Positions 15,306 through 24,588 are shown, counted from the first letter of the stretch. The stretch is DNA of 64,000 bases from Pseudomonas paracarnis (GCF_904063055.1 NZ_CAJFCN010000018.1:1-64000), one strand, 5' to 3'. The notes: a model not told the origin generated them from the letters alone. Translations and numbers: made by a program.

Positions 15306-18137
15306 ATGACCGACTATAAAGCCACGCTAAACCTTCCGGACACCGCCTTCCCAATGAAGGCCGGCCTGCCACAGCGCGAACCGCAGATCTTGCAGCGCTG
15401 GGACAGTATTGGCCTGTACGGAAAGTTGCGCGAAATTGGCAAGGATCGTCCGAAATTCGTCCTGCACGACGGCCCTCCTTATGCCAACGGCACGATTCAT
15501 ATCGGTCATGCGCTGAACAAGATTCTCAAGGACATGATCCTGCGCTCCAAAACCCTGTCGGGCTTTGACGCGCCCTACGTTCCGGGCTGGGACTGCCATG
15601 GCCTGCCGATCGAGCATAAAGTTGAAGTGACCTACGGCAAGAACCTGGGCGCGGACAAGACCCGCGAACTGTGCCGTGCCTACGCCACTGAGCAGATCGA
15701 AGGCCAGAAGTCCGAATTCATCCGCCTGGGCGTGCTGGGCGAGTGGGACAACCCCTACAAGACCATGAACTTCAAGAACGAGGCCGGTGAAATCCGCGCC
15801 TTGGCTGAAATCGTCAAGGGCGGTTTCGTGTTCAAGGGCCTCAAACCCGTGAACTGGTGCTTCGACTGCGGTTCGGCCCTGGCCGAAGCGGAAGTGGAGT
15901 ACGAAGACAAGAAGTCCTCGACCATCGACGTGGCCTTCCCGATCGCCGACGACGCCAAGCTGGCCGAGGCCTTTGGCCTGGCAAGCCTGAGCAAGCCAGC
16001 GGCCATCGTGATCTGGACCACTACCCCGTGGACCATCCCGGCCAACCAGGCGCTGAACGTGCACCCGGAATTCACCTACGCCCTGGTGGACGTCGGTGAT
16101 CGCCTGTTGGTGCTGGCCGAAGAAATGGTCGAGTCGTGCCTGGCGCGTTACGAACTAAAAGGTTCGGTGATCGCCACCACCACTGGTTCTGCGCTGGAGC
16201 TGATCAACTTCCGTCACCCGTTCTATGACCGTCTGTCGCCGGTGTACCTGGCTGACTACGTCGAGTTGGGTTCGGGTACCGGCATTGTCCACTGCTCGCC
16301 TGCCTATGGGGTGGACGACTTCGTGATCTGCAAGAAGTACGGCATGGTCAACGATGACATCATCAACCCGGTGCAGAGCAATGGCGTCTACGTGTCTTCG
16401 CTCGAGTTCTTCGGTGGCCAGTTCATCTTCAAGGCTGACCAGCCGATCATCGAAAAGCTGCGTGAAGTCGGTGCGTTGATGCAAACCGCCACCATCCAGC
16501 ACAGCTACATGCATTGCTGGCGTCACAAGACCCCGCTGATCTACCGCGCTACGGCGCAGTGGTTTATCGGCATGGACAAAGAGCCGACCAGCGGCGACAC
16601 CCTGCGTGTACGCTCGCTCAAAGCCATCGAAGACACCAAGTTCGTCCCGGCCTGGGGCCAGGCGCGCCTGCACTCGATGATCGCCAACCGTCCTGACTGG
16701 TGCATCTCCCGCCAGCGTAACTGGGGCGTGCCGATCCCGTTTTTCCTGAACAAGGAAAGCGGTGAGCTGCACCCGCGCACCGTCGAGCTGATGGAAGTCG
16801 TGGCCCAGCGCGTTGAACAGGAAGGCATCGAAGCCTGGTTCAAGCTGGACGCCGCCGAGCTGTTGGGCGATGAAGCGCCGCTGTACGACAAGATCAGCGA
16901 CACCCTCGACGTGTGGTTCGATTCGGGCACCACTCACTGGCACGTGCTGCGCGGTTCGCACCCTATGGGCCACGAGACCGGCCCGCGTGCCGACCTGTAC
17001 CTGGAAGGTTCGGACCAGCACCGTGGCTGGTTCCACTCGTCGCTGCTGACCGGTTGCGCCATCGACAACCACGCGCCGTACCGCGAGCTGCTGACCCACG
17101 GCTTCACCGTCGACGAGACGGGCCGCAAGATGTCCAAATCGCTGAAGAACGTGATCGAACCGAAAAAGATCAACGATACGTTGGGCGCCGACATCATGCG
17201 TCTGTGGGTGGCTTCCACCGATTATTCGGGTGAAATCGCCGTGTCGGACCAGATCCTGGCCCGCAGCGCCGACGCCTACCGTCGTATCCGCAATACCGCG
17301 CGCTTCATGCTGTCGAACCTGACCGGTTTCAACCCGGCCACCGACCTGCTGCCGGCCGAAGACATGCTCGCGCTGGACCGTTGGGCCGTGGACCGTACCC
17401 TGTTGTTGCAGCGCGAGTTGCAGGAACACTACGGCGAATACCGCTTCTGGAACGTCTACTCCAAGATCCACAACTTCTGCGTGCAGGAGTTGGGCGGTTT
17501 CTACCTCGATATCATCAAGGACCGCCAGTACACCACCGGCGCCAACAGCAAGGCTCGCCGTTCGGCGCAGACCGCGCTGTACCACATCAGCGAAGCGCTG
17601 GTGCGCTGGATCGCGCCGATCCTGGCGTTCACCGCCGACGAGCTGTGGGAATACCTGCCGGGCGAGCGTAACGAGTCGGTCATGCTCAACACCTGGTACG
17701 AAGGCCTGACCGAACTGCCGGCCGACTTCGAACTGGGCCGCGAGTACTGGGAAGGCGTCATGGCTGTCAAGGTTGCGGTGAACAAGGAGCTGGAAGTTCA
17801 GCGTGCGGCCAAGGCCGTGGGCGGCAACCTGCAAGCCGAAGTCACCTTGTTTGCCGAGGACGGCCTGACTGCCGACCTGGCCAAGCTGAGCAACGAACTG
17901 CGCTTCGTACTGATCACCTCCACCGCGAGCCTGGCACCTTTCGCCCAGGCCCCGGCAGATGCCGTGGTCACCGAGGTGCCGGGCCTGAAGCTCAAGGTGG
18001 TGAAGTCGGCCTTCCCTAAATGCGCCCGTTGCTGGCACTGCCGTGAAGATGTCGGCGTGAACCCTGAGCACCCGGAAATCTGTGGTCGTTGTGTCGACAA
18101 CATCAGCGGTGAAGGCGAGGTTCGTCACTATGCCTAA
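15306..18137 (+). CDS. ileS: isoleucine-tRNA ligase
   Basis: Class I aminoacyl-tRNA synthetase charging tRNA-Ile. The 943-residue protein shows the HIGH signature at residues 65-68 within NGTIHIGHALNKILKD, an editing (CP1) domain including WTTTPWTIPANQA, and KMSKS at about 608-612. The C-terminal zinc finger has two Cys pairs (CARCWHC and CGRC). Length and features are of the bacterial long type. It overlaps lspA by 8 bp, showing an operon ribF-ileS-lspA-fkpB. Confidence 0.99.
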   Translation: MTDYKATLNLPDTAFPMKAGLPQREPQILQRWDSIGLYGKLREIGKDRPKFVLHDGPPYANGTIHIGHALNKILKDMILRSKTLSGFDAPYVPGWDCHGLPIEHKVEVTYGKNLGADKTRELCRAYATEQIEGQKSEFIRLGVLGEWDNPYKTMNFKNEAGEIRALAEIVKGGFVFKGLKPVNWCFDCGSALAEAEVEYEDKKSSTIDVAFPIADDAKLAEAFGLASLSKPAAIVIWTTTPWTIPANQALNVHPEFTYALVDVGDRLLVLAEEMVESCLARYELKGSVIATTTGSALELINFRHPFYDRLSPVYLADYVELGSGTGIVHCSPAYGVDDFVICKKYGMVNDDIINPVQSNGVYVSSLEFFGGQFIFKADQPIIEKLREVGALMQTATIQHSYMHCWRHKTPLIYRATAQWFIGMDKEPTSGDTLRVRSLKAIEDTKFVPAWGQARLHSMIANRPDWCISRQRNWGVPIPFFLNKESGELHPRTVELMEVVAQRVEQEGIEAWFKLDAAELLGDEAPLYDKISDTLDVWFDSGTTHWHVLRGSHPMGHETGPRADLYLEGSDQHRGWFHSSLLTGCAIDNHAPYRELLTHGFTVDETGRKMSKSLKNVIEPKKINDTLGADIMRLWVASTDYSGEIAVSDQILARSADAYRRIRNTARFMLSNLTGFNPATDLLPAEDMLALDRWAVDRTLLLQRELQEHYGEYRFWNVYSKIHNFCVQELGGFYLDIIKDRQYTTGANSKARRSAQTALYHISEALVRWIAPILAFTADELWEYLPGERNESVMLNTWYEGLTELPADFELGREYWEGVMAVKVAVNKELEVQRAAKAVGGNLQAEVTLFAEDGLTADLAKLSNELRFVLITSTASLAPFAQAPADAVVTEVPGLKLKVVKSAFPKCARCWHCREDVGVNPEHPEICGRCVDNISGEGEVRHYA

Positions 18138-18642
18138 TACAGCCAGTCGTTTCGGACGTCTGGGCTGGCTCGTACTGAGCCTGCTGGTACTGGTCATTGA
18201 CCAGGTCAGCAAGGCTCACTTCGAGGGCTCCCTGGAAATGTTCCAGCAAATCGTGGTGATCCCGGATTACTTCAGCTGGACCCTGGCCTATAACACGGGT
18301 GCCGCCTTCAGCTTCCTCGCTGATGGCGGTGGCTGGCAGCGCTGGCTGTTCGCGCTGATCGCCGTGGTGGTCAGTGCCGTGCTGGTGGTGTGGCTCAAGC
18401 GCCTGGGCCGCGACGACACCTGGCTGGCTATCGCGCTGGCCCTGGTTTTGGGCGGCGCGCTGGGTAACCTGTATGACCGCATCGCCCTGGGCCATGTGAT
18501 CGACTTCATCCTGGTGCATTGGCAGAACCGCCACTACTTCCCGGCGTTCAACTTTGCCGACAGCGCCATCACCGTTGGTGCAATCATGCTGGCGCTGGAT
18601 ATGTTCAAGAGCAAGAAAACCGGAGAAACCGTCAATGACTGA
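18130..18642 (+). CDS. lspA: lipoprotein signal peptidase (signal peptidase II)
   Basis: Inner-membrane aspartyl protease that removes the signal peptide from prolipoproteins. The 170-residue product has four membrane helices and the two catalytic Asp motifs, GGALGNLYDRIALGHVIDF and FPAFNFADSAITVG. The ATG at 18130 lies within the ileS end, giving 8 bp overlap, and the 3' end overlaps fkpB by 8 bp, suggesting translational coupling. Confidence 0.98.
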   Translation: MPNTASRFGRLGWLVLSLLVLVIDQVSKAHFEGSLEMFQQIVVIPDYFSWTLAYNTGAAFSFLADGGGWQRWLFALIAVVVSAVLVVWLKRLGRDDTWLAIALALVLGGALGNLYDRIALGHVIDFILVHWQNRHYFPAFNFADSAITVGAIMLALDMFKSKKTGETVND

Positions 18643-19087
18643 TCAGGTATTGGCTGAGCAACGCATCGGCCAGAACACGGAAGTCACTTTGCATTTCGCA
18701 TTGCGCCTGGAAAATGGCGACACGGTCGACAGCACCTTCGACAAAGCCCCGGCGACCTTCAAGGTTGGCGACGGTAACCTGCTGCCTGGTTTTGAAGCGG
18801 CATTGTTCGGGTTCAAGGCGGGCGACAAGCGCAACCTGCAGATCCTGCCGGAAAACGCTTTCGGCCAACCCAACCCGCAAAACGTGCAGATCATCCCGCG
18901 TTCGCAGTTCGAAGGTATGGACCTGTCGGAAGGTTTGCTGGTGATCTTCAATGATGCGGCCAATACCGAATTGCCCGGTGTGGTTAAAGCCTTCGATGAT
19001 GCGCAAGTGACCATCGATTTCAACCATCCGTTGGCCGGTAAAACCTTGACGTTTGATGTTGAAATCATCGACGTTAAAGCGCTCTAA
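18635..19087 (+). CDS. fkpB: FKBP-type peptidyl-prolyl isomerase (SlpA-like)
   Basis: Prolyl isomerase of 150 residues with the FKBP core interrupted by an IF insert: VTLHFALRLENGDTVDSTFD, then GDGNLLPGFEAALFGFKAGD, then AQVTIDFNHPLAGKTLTFDV. It resembles SlyD but lacks the His-rich tail. Its position directly after lspA and before ispH is the classical context of fkpB (slpA). It starts inside the last codons of lspA. Confidence 0.95.
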   Translation: MTDQVLAEQRIGQNTEVTLHFALRLENGDTVDSTFDKAPATFKVGDGNLLPGFEAALFGFKAGDKRNLQILPENAFGQPNPQNVQIIPRSQFEGMDLSEGLLVIFNDAANTELPGVVKAFDDAQVTIDFNHPLAGKTLTFDVEIIDVKAL

Positions 19088-19104
19088 CTGACGAAACCGG
19101 TTCC

Positions 19105-19206
19105 TGTGGGGCTGGCTTGTGTGGGAGCTGGCTTGCCTGCGATAGCATCACCTAGGTGTATCTGATACATCGAGTCGTTTGCATCGCGGGCAAGCCCGCT
19201 CCCACA
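19105..19206. repeat. REP doublet with duplicated left head
   Basis: The doublet GTGGGAGCTGGCTTGCCTGCGAT ... ATCGCGGGCAAGCCCGCTCCCAC is preceded by an extra partial copy of the left head (CTGTGGGGCTGGCTTG). The right half has the GCGGGCAAGCCCGC core variant, so the halves are no longer exact complements. It sits between fkpB and ispH. Confidence 0.8.
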
Positions 19207-19268
19207 GATGCTTATTCTATAGAGCTGAGTTGATCCAATTTCTTGGCCTGCAAGGCACGAGGCACAGC

Positions 19269-20216
19269 ATGCAAATCAAACTCGCCAACCCCCGTGGCTT
19301 CTGCGCTGGCGTGGACCGGGCGATCGAAATCGTCAACCGCGCCCTGGAGGTCTTCGGGCCGCCGATTTATGTGCGCCACGAAGTCGTGCATAACAAGTTC
19401 GTGGTCGAAGACCTGCGCGCACGCGGTGCGATCTTTGTCGAAGAACTCGATCAGGTACCCGACGACGTTATCGTCATCTTCAGTGCCCATGGCGTGTCCC
19501 AGGCCGTGCGTACCGAAGCGGCTGGCCGTGGCCTTAAAGTGTTCGATGCCACCTGCCCGCTGGTGACCAAGGTGCACATCGAGGTGGCCCGTTATAGCCG
19601 CGACGGTCGCGAATGCATCCTGATCGGCCATGCCGGTCACCCGGAGGTCGAAGGCACCATGGGCCAGTACGACGCCAGCAACGGCGGCGCCATCTACCTG
19701 GTGGAAGACGAAAAAGACGTTGCCAACTTGCAGGTACACAACCCTGATCGTCTGGCTTTCGTCACCCAGACCACCTTGTCCATGGACGATACCAGCCGCG
19801 TCATCGACGCCCTGCGCACGCGGTTTCCTGCTATTGGCGGCCCCCGCAAGGATGACATCTGCTACGCCACGCAAAACCGCCAGGATGCGGTCAAGCAACT
19901 GGCGGACGAATGCGATGTAGTGCTGGTGGTCGGCAGCCCTAACAGTTCCAACTCCAACCGCCTGCGCGAGCTGGCCGAGCGCATGGCCACACCGGCGTAC
20001 CTGATCGACGGCGCCGAAGATATGCAGCGCAGCTGGTTCGACGGTGTCGAGCGTATCGGCATCACGGCGGGCGCCTCCGCTCCGGAAGTACTGGTGCGCG
20101 GTGTGATCCAACAGTTGCAAGCCTGGGGTGCCACCGGCGCCGACGAGCTGGCGGGCCGTGAAGAAAACATCACGTTCTCCATGCCCAAGGAACTGCGGGT
20201 CCGCTCGCTGCTCTGA
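19269..20216 (+). CDS. ispH: 4-hydroxy-3-methylbut-2-enyl diphosphate reductase
   Basis: Last enzyme of the MEP isoprenoid pathway; a 4Fe-4S protein forming IPP and DMAPP. The 315-residue protein has the three cluster-binding Cys in NPRGFCAGVDRA (Cys12), FDATCPLVTKVH and DDICYATQNRQ. The segments ILIGHAGHPEVEGTMGQ and GSPNSSNSNRLRE are also characteristic. ATG at 19269 gives the normal MQIKLANPRGFCAGV start. Its 3' end overlaps the convergent fimT-like gene by 47 bp. Confidence 0.98.
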   Translation: MQIKLANPRGFCAGVDRAIEIVNRALEVFGPPIYVRHEVVHNKFVVEDLRARGAIFVEELDQVPDDVIVIFSAHGVSQAVRTEAAGRGLKVFDATCPLVTKVHIEVARYSRDGRECILIGHAGHPEVEGTMGQYDASNGGAIYLVEDEKDVANLQVHNPDRLAFVTQTTLSMDDTSRVIDALRTRFPAIGGPRKDDICYATQNRQDAVKQLADECDVVLVVGSPNSSNSNRLRELAERMATPAYLIDGAEDMQRSWFDGVERIGITAGASAPEVLVRGVIQQLQAWGATGADELAGREENITFSMPKELRVRSLL

Positions 20217-20751
20217 CGGCCAGGGTGCTGGAATAGCCTCGGCATAATGCCTGTTCGGTCTTGTCACTGCGCAGGCTGATGCGCCCGCTGGGGGCCAGCA
20301 CGATCTGATACAGGCTCTGTGCCTGGTCCTTGTCACACACATGTACGGTGCCGGCACGAAATCCCCCGCCGGCAAACACCGGCTCCCCCAGGCCGCTGAA
20401 GCGCACCTGGCTCGTAACCGGGCCATTCCCGGCCACCGACACGCGCCCATTGCCCTCGCGCTCCAGCAATACTGGATTGTCGTCATCCAGGTGGCCGCGC
20501 CCACTCACATCCAGTATCACGCGCCATCCCAGGCTCCAGTCCTCGTCCTTTGCATGAATGACCACCGCCCGGTTGCGCGCGATGGCCTCGGTGCGTGCGT
20601 AGCGCAGCCCGGAGGCGAGTGCTTGGGCCGCGTTTTGTCGTTGTTGCGATTCAAGCAAGCCCTTGAAACCGGGTACGGCCAGTTGCGCGAGAAAACTGGT
20701 GACGATCAGCCCCAGCAGCATTTCAATCAGGGTGAATCCTTTTTGTTTCAT
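20170..20751 (-). CDS. fimT: GspH/FimT family minor pseudopilin
   Basis: Type IV pilin-like protein of 193 residues. It begins MKQKGFTLIEMLLGLIVTSF, with a prepilin peptidase site after the short leader (K-G/F) and the hydrophobic alpha-1 helix, followed by the GspH-type domain (LRYARTEAIARNRAVVIHA...). It is transcribed opposite to the pilVWXE genes and its last 16 codons run into the convergent ispH gene. The extra tail after the usual ...ALCRG end is low in similarity to anything I know and may be a stop-codon loss. FimT and FimU cannot be told apart with certainty here. Confidence 0.85.
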   Translation of the reverse strand: MKQKGFTLIEMLLGLIVTSFLAQLAVPGFKGLLESQQRQNAAQALASGLRYARTEAIARNRAVVIHAKDEDWSLGWRVILDVSGRGHLDDDNPVLLEREGNGRVSVAGNGPVTSQVRFSGLGEPVFAGGGFRAGTVHVCDKDQAQSLYQIVLAPSGRISLRSDKTEQALCRGYSSTLAVRAASGPAVPWAWRT

Positions 20752-20935
20752 GTGCGTTCCCTCCATGGGCACGAGTGGGTTTTCTAGGTATAGCGCTTGG
20801 TCCTTGGCGCTGGATGATGGCCATTATGTCCAAAGTATTTCCCTTTGTTCCGGGAGCAGCGCCGCTCGAAAACCGACGCTAGTCTTGGGTCGCACAGCAG
20901 GCCTTGCCTGCTTTTTTCTCCGGCCTTCGACATGG

Positions 20936-21430
20936 ATGACGACGGAAATGCCTGCCTGCCAGAACCGATTCCTGCGCGTTGCGCACTTGCGCCAATCCGG
21001 CATGACACTGGTCGAGGTGCTGGTCGCGCTGTTGATTTTGGCGATCGGCCTGATGGGCGCTGCGGTGCTGCAACTCAACGCGCTCAAGTACACCAACAGC
21101 GCCAGGATGACCAGCCAAGCCAGTTTTATTGCCTACGACATGCTCGACCGCATTCGCAGCAATGCTGGCGCCGATTACACATGGGGCCGGGCGGAGCTGG
21201 GGCCACCCAGCACTGCCACCGCCAGCGTACGTGACCTGGACCTGCACGATTTCGAAGCCAATATCATGGGTTTTGCCGGCGAGGATGCCAAAGGATCAGT
21301 GGTGGTGAACGGGCACGAGGTCACCATCAGCATCAGTTGGGCGGATGCTCGGGCAGCAAATCGCCCTGGGGCGCGGGAAACCTTCACCCTGACCAGTCGC
21401 ATCAGCAATGAACAGGGAGTGCCGCAATGA
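20936..21430 (+). CDS. pilV: type IV pilus minor pilin PilV
   Basis: Minor pilin of 164 residues from the ATG at 20936. The prepilin cleavage region RQSGMTLVEVLVALLILAIG has the required Gly and, five residues after the cleavage point, Glu. The sequence ISISWADARAANRPG near the C-terminus fits the PilV family. Neither candidate ATG (20936 or 20948) has a convincing Shine-Dalgarno sequence, so the start is uncertain by four codons. It overlaps pilW by 4 bp. Confidence 0.85.
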   Translation: MTTEMPACQNRFLRVAHLRQSGMTLVEVLVALLILAIGLMGAAVLQLNALKYTNSARMTSQASFIAYDMLDRIRSNAGADYTWGRAELGPPSTATASVRDLDLHDFEANIMGFAGEDAKGSVVVNGHEVTISISWADARAANRPGARETFTLTSRISNEQGVPQ

Positions 21431-22134
21431 AGCGTCTTGGGCGAGGTTTCAGCCTGGTGGAAGTGTTGCTGGCGCTCGCCATCGGGTTGGTCATGATACT
21501 GGGGGCAAGCCAGATACTGATCAGCTCGCGATTGACCCATGCCAGCCAGCAGGCCGCCATGGTGCTGCAGGATGATGCGCGCTTTGTGCTGAGCAAGATC
21601 ACCCAGGATATTCGCCAGGCGGGCATGCTGGGGTGTTTGGCCGTGGCGGCTATCGACAATGCTCCGGTTGCCTTTGATCGGCCGATAAGCTGGGAAGCGG
21701 CAGGGAGTGCGAAGTCACTGACGCTGGTGACCGCGAATGTCGGCGATGGCGTCGGCAGGCCTGACTGGACAGTGTTGTCCGACTGCAAGGAGGCGGCCAG
21801 GGCTTATGCAGGCACGCCACCCGGCGCCGAGCCCGGCCAACTTCGTTTTGGCATACGCCAACTTACCTACACCTACGAATCGGGCCAGTTGAAGATCAGT
21901 ACCCCGGCGGCGCCGGCCAGGGCGGTATTGATGGATAACGTAAGGGCATTCGACGTCAGCTTCGGCATGGCAGCCACCTCGGCATCAACAGTTGTGGAGC
22001 GCTATGACAGCCATCCCGCCGATGAGTCGCTGATACGTAGCGTGCGCATCCTCATGACCCTTCAAGACCCCGCTGGGCGGGTGAAGGACCAGACCTACAG
22101 TGTCGTGGCGGCACTGCGAAATCGGCTGGGGTAG
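21427..22134 (+). CDS. pilW: type IV pilus minor pilin PilW
   Basis: Minor pilin of 235 residues. It begins MKRLGRGFSLVEVLLALAIG with a short positively charged leader and G/F cleavage site; DDARFVLSKITQDIRQAGMLGC is the typical PilW segment after the pilin helix. ATGA overlap with pilV indicates coupling. It probably acts with PilV, PilX and PilE in priming pilus assembly at the inner membrane. Confidence 0.9.
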   Translation: MKRLGRGFSLVEVLLALAIGLVMILGASQILISSRLTHASQQAAMVLQDDARFVLSKITQDIRQAGMLGCLAVAAIDNAPVAFDRPISWEAAGSAKSLTLVTANVGDGVGRPDWTVLSDCKEAARAYAGTPPGAEPGQLRFGIRQLTYTYESGQLKISTPAAPARAVLMDNVRAFDVSFGMAATSASTVVERYDSHPADESLIRSVRILMTLQDPAGRVKDQTYSVVAALRNRLG

Positions 22135-22139
22135 GGGCA

Positions 22140-22670
22140 ATGATCATGCATGGCGGCATTCATGTACGGCAGACCGGGATGGTGCTGCTGATCAGTCTGG
22201 TGTTCCTGTTGGTGCTGTCGCAGGTGGGACTGTCATCAATACAGGCTGCGGTCTCCCAGCAAAAAGTCGCGAGCAGCCTGTGGCATCGCAATCAATCGCT
22301 TCAATCTGCCGAAAGCGGCCTGAGATTGGGGGAGTCGACCGTGCAAAAGGTTGGCCAGGCGATGCCTGTCTGCCACTCGATCATCCGTTGTGCGCCGCCT
22401 GCTGAAGCGTCTTCCTTGACGGCGGCCGGGACGAACCCGGTCTCGGCGGTCACCTGGCTCGCCTTGAAGGATGGGTTTTATGGCATTCAATCTCTTGGGG
22501 AAGGTGCAGGGCTTGCTCATTTACCCTCCCAAACCGTAGGCACACTTTTTCGTGTCACCTCGGTCGGGCTTGCGGGGCAAACGCGCACGGTGCTGGAGAC
22601 GGTCTATGCACGGGTGGAGGAGGGCGGCCGCGTCAAGTTTCGACGGGTCTTATGGCGGCAACTTCAATAA
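22140..22670 (+). CDS. pilX: type IV pilus minor pilin PilX
   Basis: The 176-residue protein has a PilX N-terminal helix (RQTGMVLLISLVFLLVLSQV) in which the residue after the cleavage Gly is Met and the usual Glu at +5 is absent, as is common in PilX proteins. The following NQSLQSAESGLRLGE is also typical. It begins 5 bases after pilW; a second in-frame ATG two codons later is possible. Confidence 0.85.
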   Translation: MIMHGGIHVRQTGMVLLISLVFLLVLSQVGLSSIQAAVSQQKVASSLWHRNQSLQSAESGLRLGESTVQKVGQAMPVCHSIIRCAPPAEASSLTAAGTNPVSAVTWLALKDGFYGIQSLGEGAGLAHLPSQTVGTLFRVTSVGLAGQTRTVLETVYARVEEGGRVKFRRVLWRQLQ

Positions 22671-22681
22671 GGAGCAATCGG

Positions 22682-23086
22682 ATGGGCAAGGAGAGCCAGG
22701 GTTTTACCCTGATTGAGTTACTGATCGTCGTGGCGATCATCGCGTTGCTGGCCGGGATTGCGTATCCCGGGTACCTCAGCCAGGTGAAGAAGGTGTATCG
22801 GGCGCAGATCGTCGCGTTGTTGAGCGAACAGGCCCAGCACCTGGAGCGTTCTTATACGAGGAATGGCACTTTTATTGATGCAGGCGACGTCAGCGCGGGC
22901 AATGATCATTATAGAATCAGTGCCGTCCTCAACCCTCAGGATTTTGACCTGCTCGCCACTCCCGCTGCGGACTCGGTCATGGCGAACGACGCATGCGCAG
23001 CATTCAGCTTGACCAGCACCGGTATGCGCGGCAACCCGGGAGCAGGGCCTGAAATGTCGCCCAAGGTCTGCTGGGGGCAAGGATGA
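22682..23086 (+). CDS. pilE: type IV pilus minor pilin PilE
   Basis: The 134-residue pilin begins MGKESQGFTLIELLIVVAII, a perfect type IVa prepilin leader and cleavage site, and ends with two Cys expected to form a disulfide (DACAAFSL and PKVCWGQG). The start was set at 22682 because AAGGAG lies eight bases upstream. In P. aeruginosa a long pilY1 and small pilY2 separate pilX and pilE; here PilE directly follows PilX. Its last codon overlaps an upstream extension of thiO. Confidence 0.9.
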   Translation: MGKESQGFTLIELLIVVAIIALLAGIAYPGYLSQVKKVYRAQIVALLSEQAQHLERSYTRNGTFIDAGDVSAGNDHYRISAVLNPQDFDLLATPAADSVMANDACAAFSLTSTGMRGNPGAGPEMSPKVCWGQG

Positions 23087-23145
23087 GCGTACTTGAAGCG
23101 TGGGCGCCGGGCGCGCCTTTCCCTGTTTATCGGCTGGATCAAATG

Positions 23146-24255
23146 ATGGCTAAGCAACAGCAAGTGGTGATTGTCGGCGGCGGAGTAATCGGGCTGTTGA
23201 CGGCGTACAACCTCGCCAGTGAGGGCCAGGCGGTCACGCTGCTGGAGCGCGGTGGGCTTGGGCAAGAGTCTTCCTGGGCGGGCGGTGGGATTGTCTCGCC
23301 GTTGTACCCGTGGCGCTATAGCCAGGCGGTCACTGCCTTGGCCCATTGGTCCCAGGATTTTTACCCGCAACTGGCGCAACGGCTGTTTGCAGCGACCGGC
23401 GTCGATCCAGAGGTACATACCACGGGGTTGTATTGGCTCGACCTGGATGACGAAGCGCAAGCACTGGCCTGGGCTGCCCGTGAAGGGAGACCGTTGAGCA
23501 AGGTGGACGTATCTGCGGCCCATGACGCGGTGCCGGTGTTGGGGGGTGGCTATTCTCAGGCGATCTACATGGCCGATGTGGCCAACGTACGCAACCCGCG
23601 CCTGGTCAAATCACTGAAGGCGGCCCTGCTGGCGTTGCCGAACGTGACGATTTGCGAGCAATGCGATGTGTCGGGTTTTGTGCTCGGCGACGGCAGGGTG
23701 GTGGGTGTGAATACCGCTACGGGCCAGGTTTTGGGGGATCAGGTGGTGCTCGCGGCCGGCGCCTGGAGCGGACAATTGTTGGGTACGCTGGGCTTGGGGC
23801 TACCCGTGGAGCCGGTCAAAGGCCAAATGATCCTGTACAAATGCGCGTCCGACTTTTTATCCAGCATGGTCCTGGCCAAGGGGCGTTATGCGATTCCCCG
23901 GCGGGATGGGCACATCCTGATCGGCAGCACGTTGGAGCATGAAGGATTCGACAAGACGCCAACCGACACCGCGCTGGAAAGCCTCAAGGCGTCTGCGCTG
24001 GAACTGATTCCCGCCTTGGCGGACGCCGAGGTGGTCGGGCATTGGGCCGGTTTACGGCCTGGCTCCCCCGAAGGTATACCGTTTATCGGTGAGGTCCCTG
24101 GCTTCAAGGGGTTGTGGCTCAATTGCGGGCATTACCGCAATGGTCTGGTACTCGCACCGGCATCTTGCCAGTTGTTCACCGACTTGCTGCTGGCGCGGGC
24201 TCCGATCATCGATCCAGCGCCTTACGCCCCCGCAGGTCGCCTCAACGCTGAATAG
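23146..24255 (+). CDS. thiO: glycine oxidase ThiO
   Basis: FAD-dependent oxidase that makes dehydroglycine (iminoacetate) for the thiazole ring of thiamine. The 369-residue DAO-family protein starts MAKQQQVVIVGGGVIGLLTA with the dinucleotide-binding GxGxxG-type motif, and has the GESSW-like QESSWAGGGIVSPLYPW segment and the C-terminal NCGHYRNGLVLAPAS flavin-contact motif. The in-frame ATG three bases upstream is an alternative. Its 3' end overlaps the convergent PP0621-family gene by 14 bp. Confidence 0.93.
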   Translation: MAKQQQVVIVGGGVIGLLTAYNLASEGQAVTLLERGGLGQESSWAGGGIVSPLYPWRYSQAVTALAHWSQDFYPQLAQRLFAATGVDPEVHTTGLYWLDLDDEAQALAWAAREGRPLSKVDVSAAHDAVPVLGGGYSQAIYMADVANVRNPRLVKSLKAALLALPNVTICEQCDVSGFVLGDGRVVGVNTATGQVLGDQVVLAAGAWSGQLLGTLGLGLPVEPVKGQMILYKCASDFLSSMVLAKGRYAIPRRDGHILIGSTLEHEGFDKTPTDTALESLKASALELIPALADAEVVGHWAGLRPGSPEGIPFIGEVPGFKGLWLNCGHYRNGLVLAPASCQLFTDLLLARAPIIDPAPYAPAGRLNAE

Positions 24256-24475
24256 ACTTTGGCCCTTGTTCCAGATGCGCCTGGGTGCAGTACCATTCCT
24301 GGCGTGAACTCAGTGCGCGGTCCTGCGGCAGGTGCACGCCACAGTGGGCGCAACGCACCATCAGGGCCGCATCCGGTTCGGCAGGCCGTTGCTGATGGGA
24401 GGCATTTTTTTTGAATTTGCGCCAGAACCATACCGCGGCAGCAATGACGGCAATCCAGAACAGTAGACGAAGCAT
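24242..24475 (-). CDS. PP0621 family small membrane zinc-ribbon protein
   Basis: A 77-residue protein with one N-terminal membrane helix (MLRLLFWIAVIAAAVWFW) and a C-terminal ribbon-like part with CAHCGVHLP and, 18 residues later, WYC-x-x-H, a possible zinc site. It matches the conserved Pseudomonas PP0621 family of unknown function. It sits between thiO and bamD, exactly where pilR and pilS are found in P. aeruginosa. Confidence 0.85.
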   Translation of the reverse strand: MLRLLFWIAVIAAAVWFWRKFKKNASHQQRPAEPDAALMVRCAHCGVHLPQDRALSSRQEWYCTQAHLEQGPKSIQR

Positions 24476-24554
24476 GATGGGCAGTTTCTCGACAAGGAAT
24501 GCGCCAGTTTAGCCAAGGTGGTCACGGGCGCACAGGGCAATAAATACTCGCTCA

Positions 24555-24588
24555 TAAAAAAGGGAGCTCCTTCAGAGCTCCCTTTTGC
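24555..24588 (-). terminator. intrinsic terminator of bamD
   Basis: On the minus strand AAGGGAGCTC, loop, GAGCTCCCTT is followed by a T-run (A-run at 24555-24560 on the plus strand), 15-20 bases after the bamD stop. Confidence 0.9.

Noticed and set aside
16155..18212. A 685-codon minus-strand frame opposite ileS
   Set aside because: Shadow of IleS, which carries HIGH, KMSKS and zinc motifs on the plus strand.
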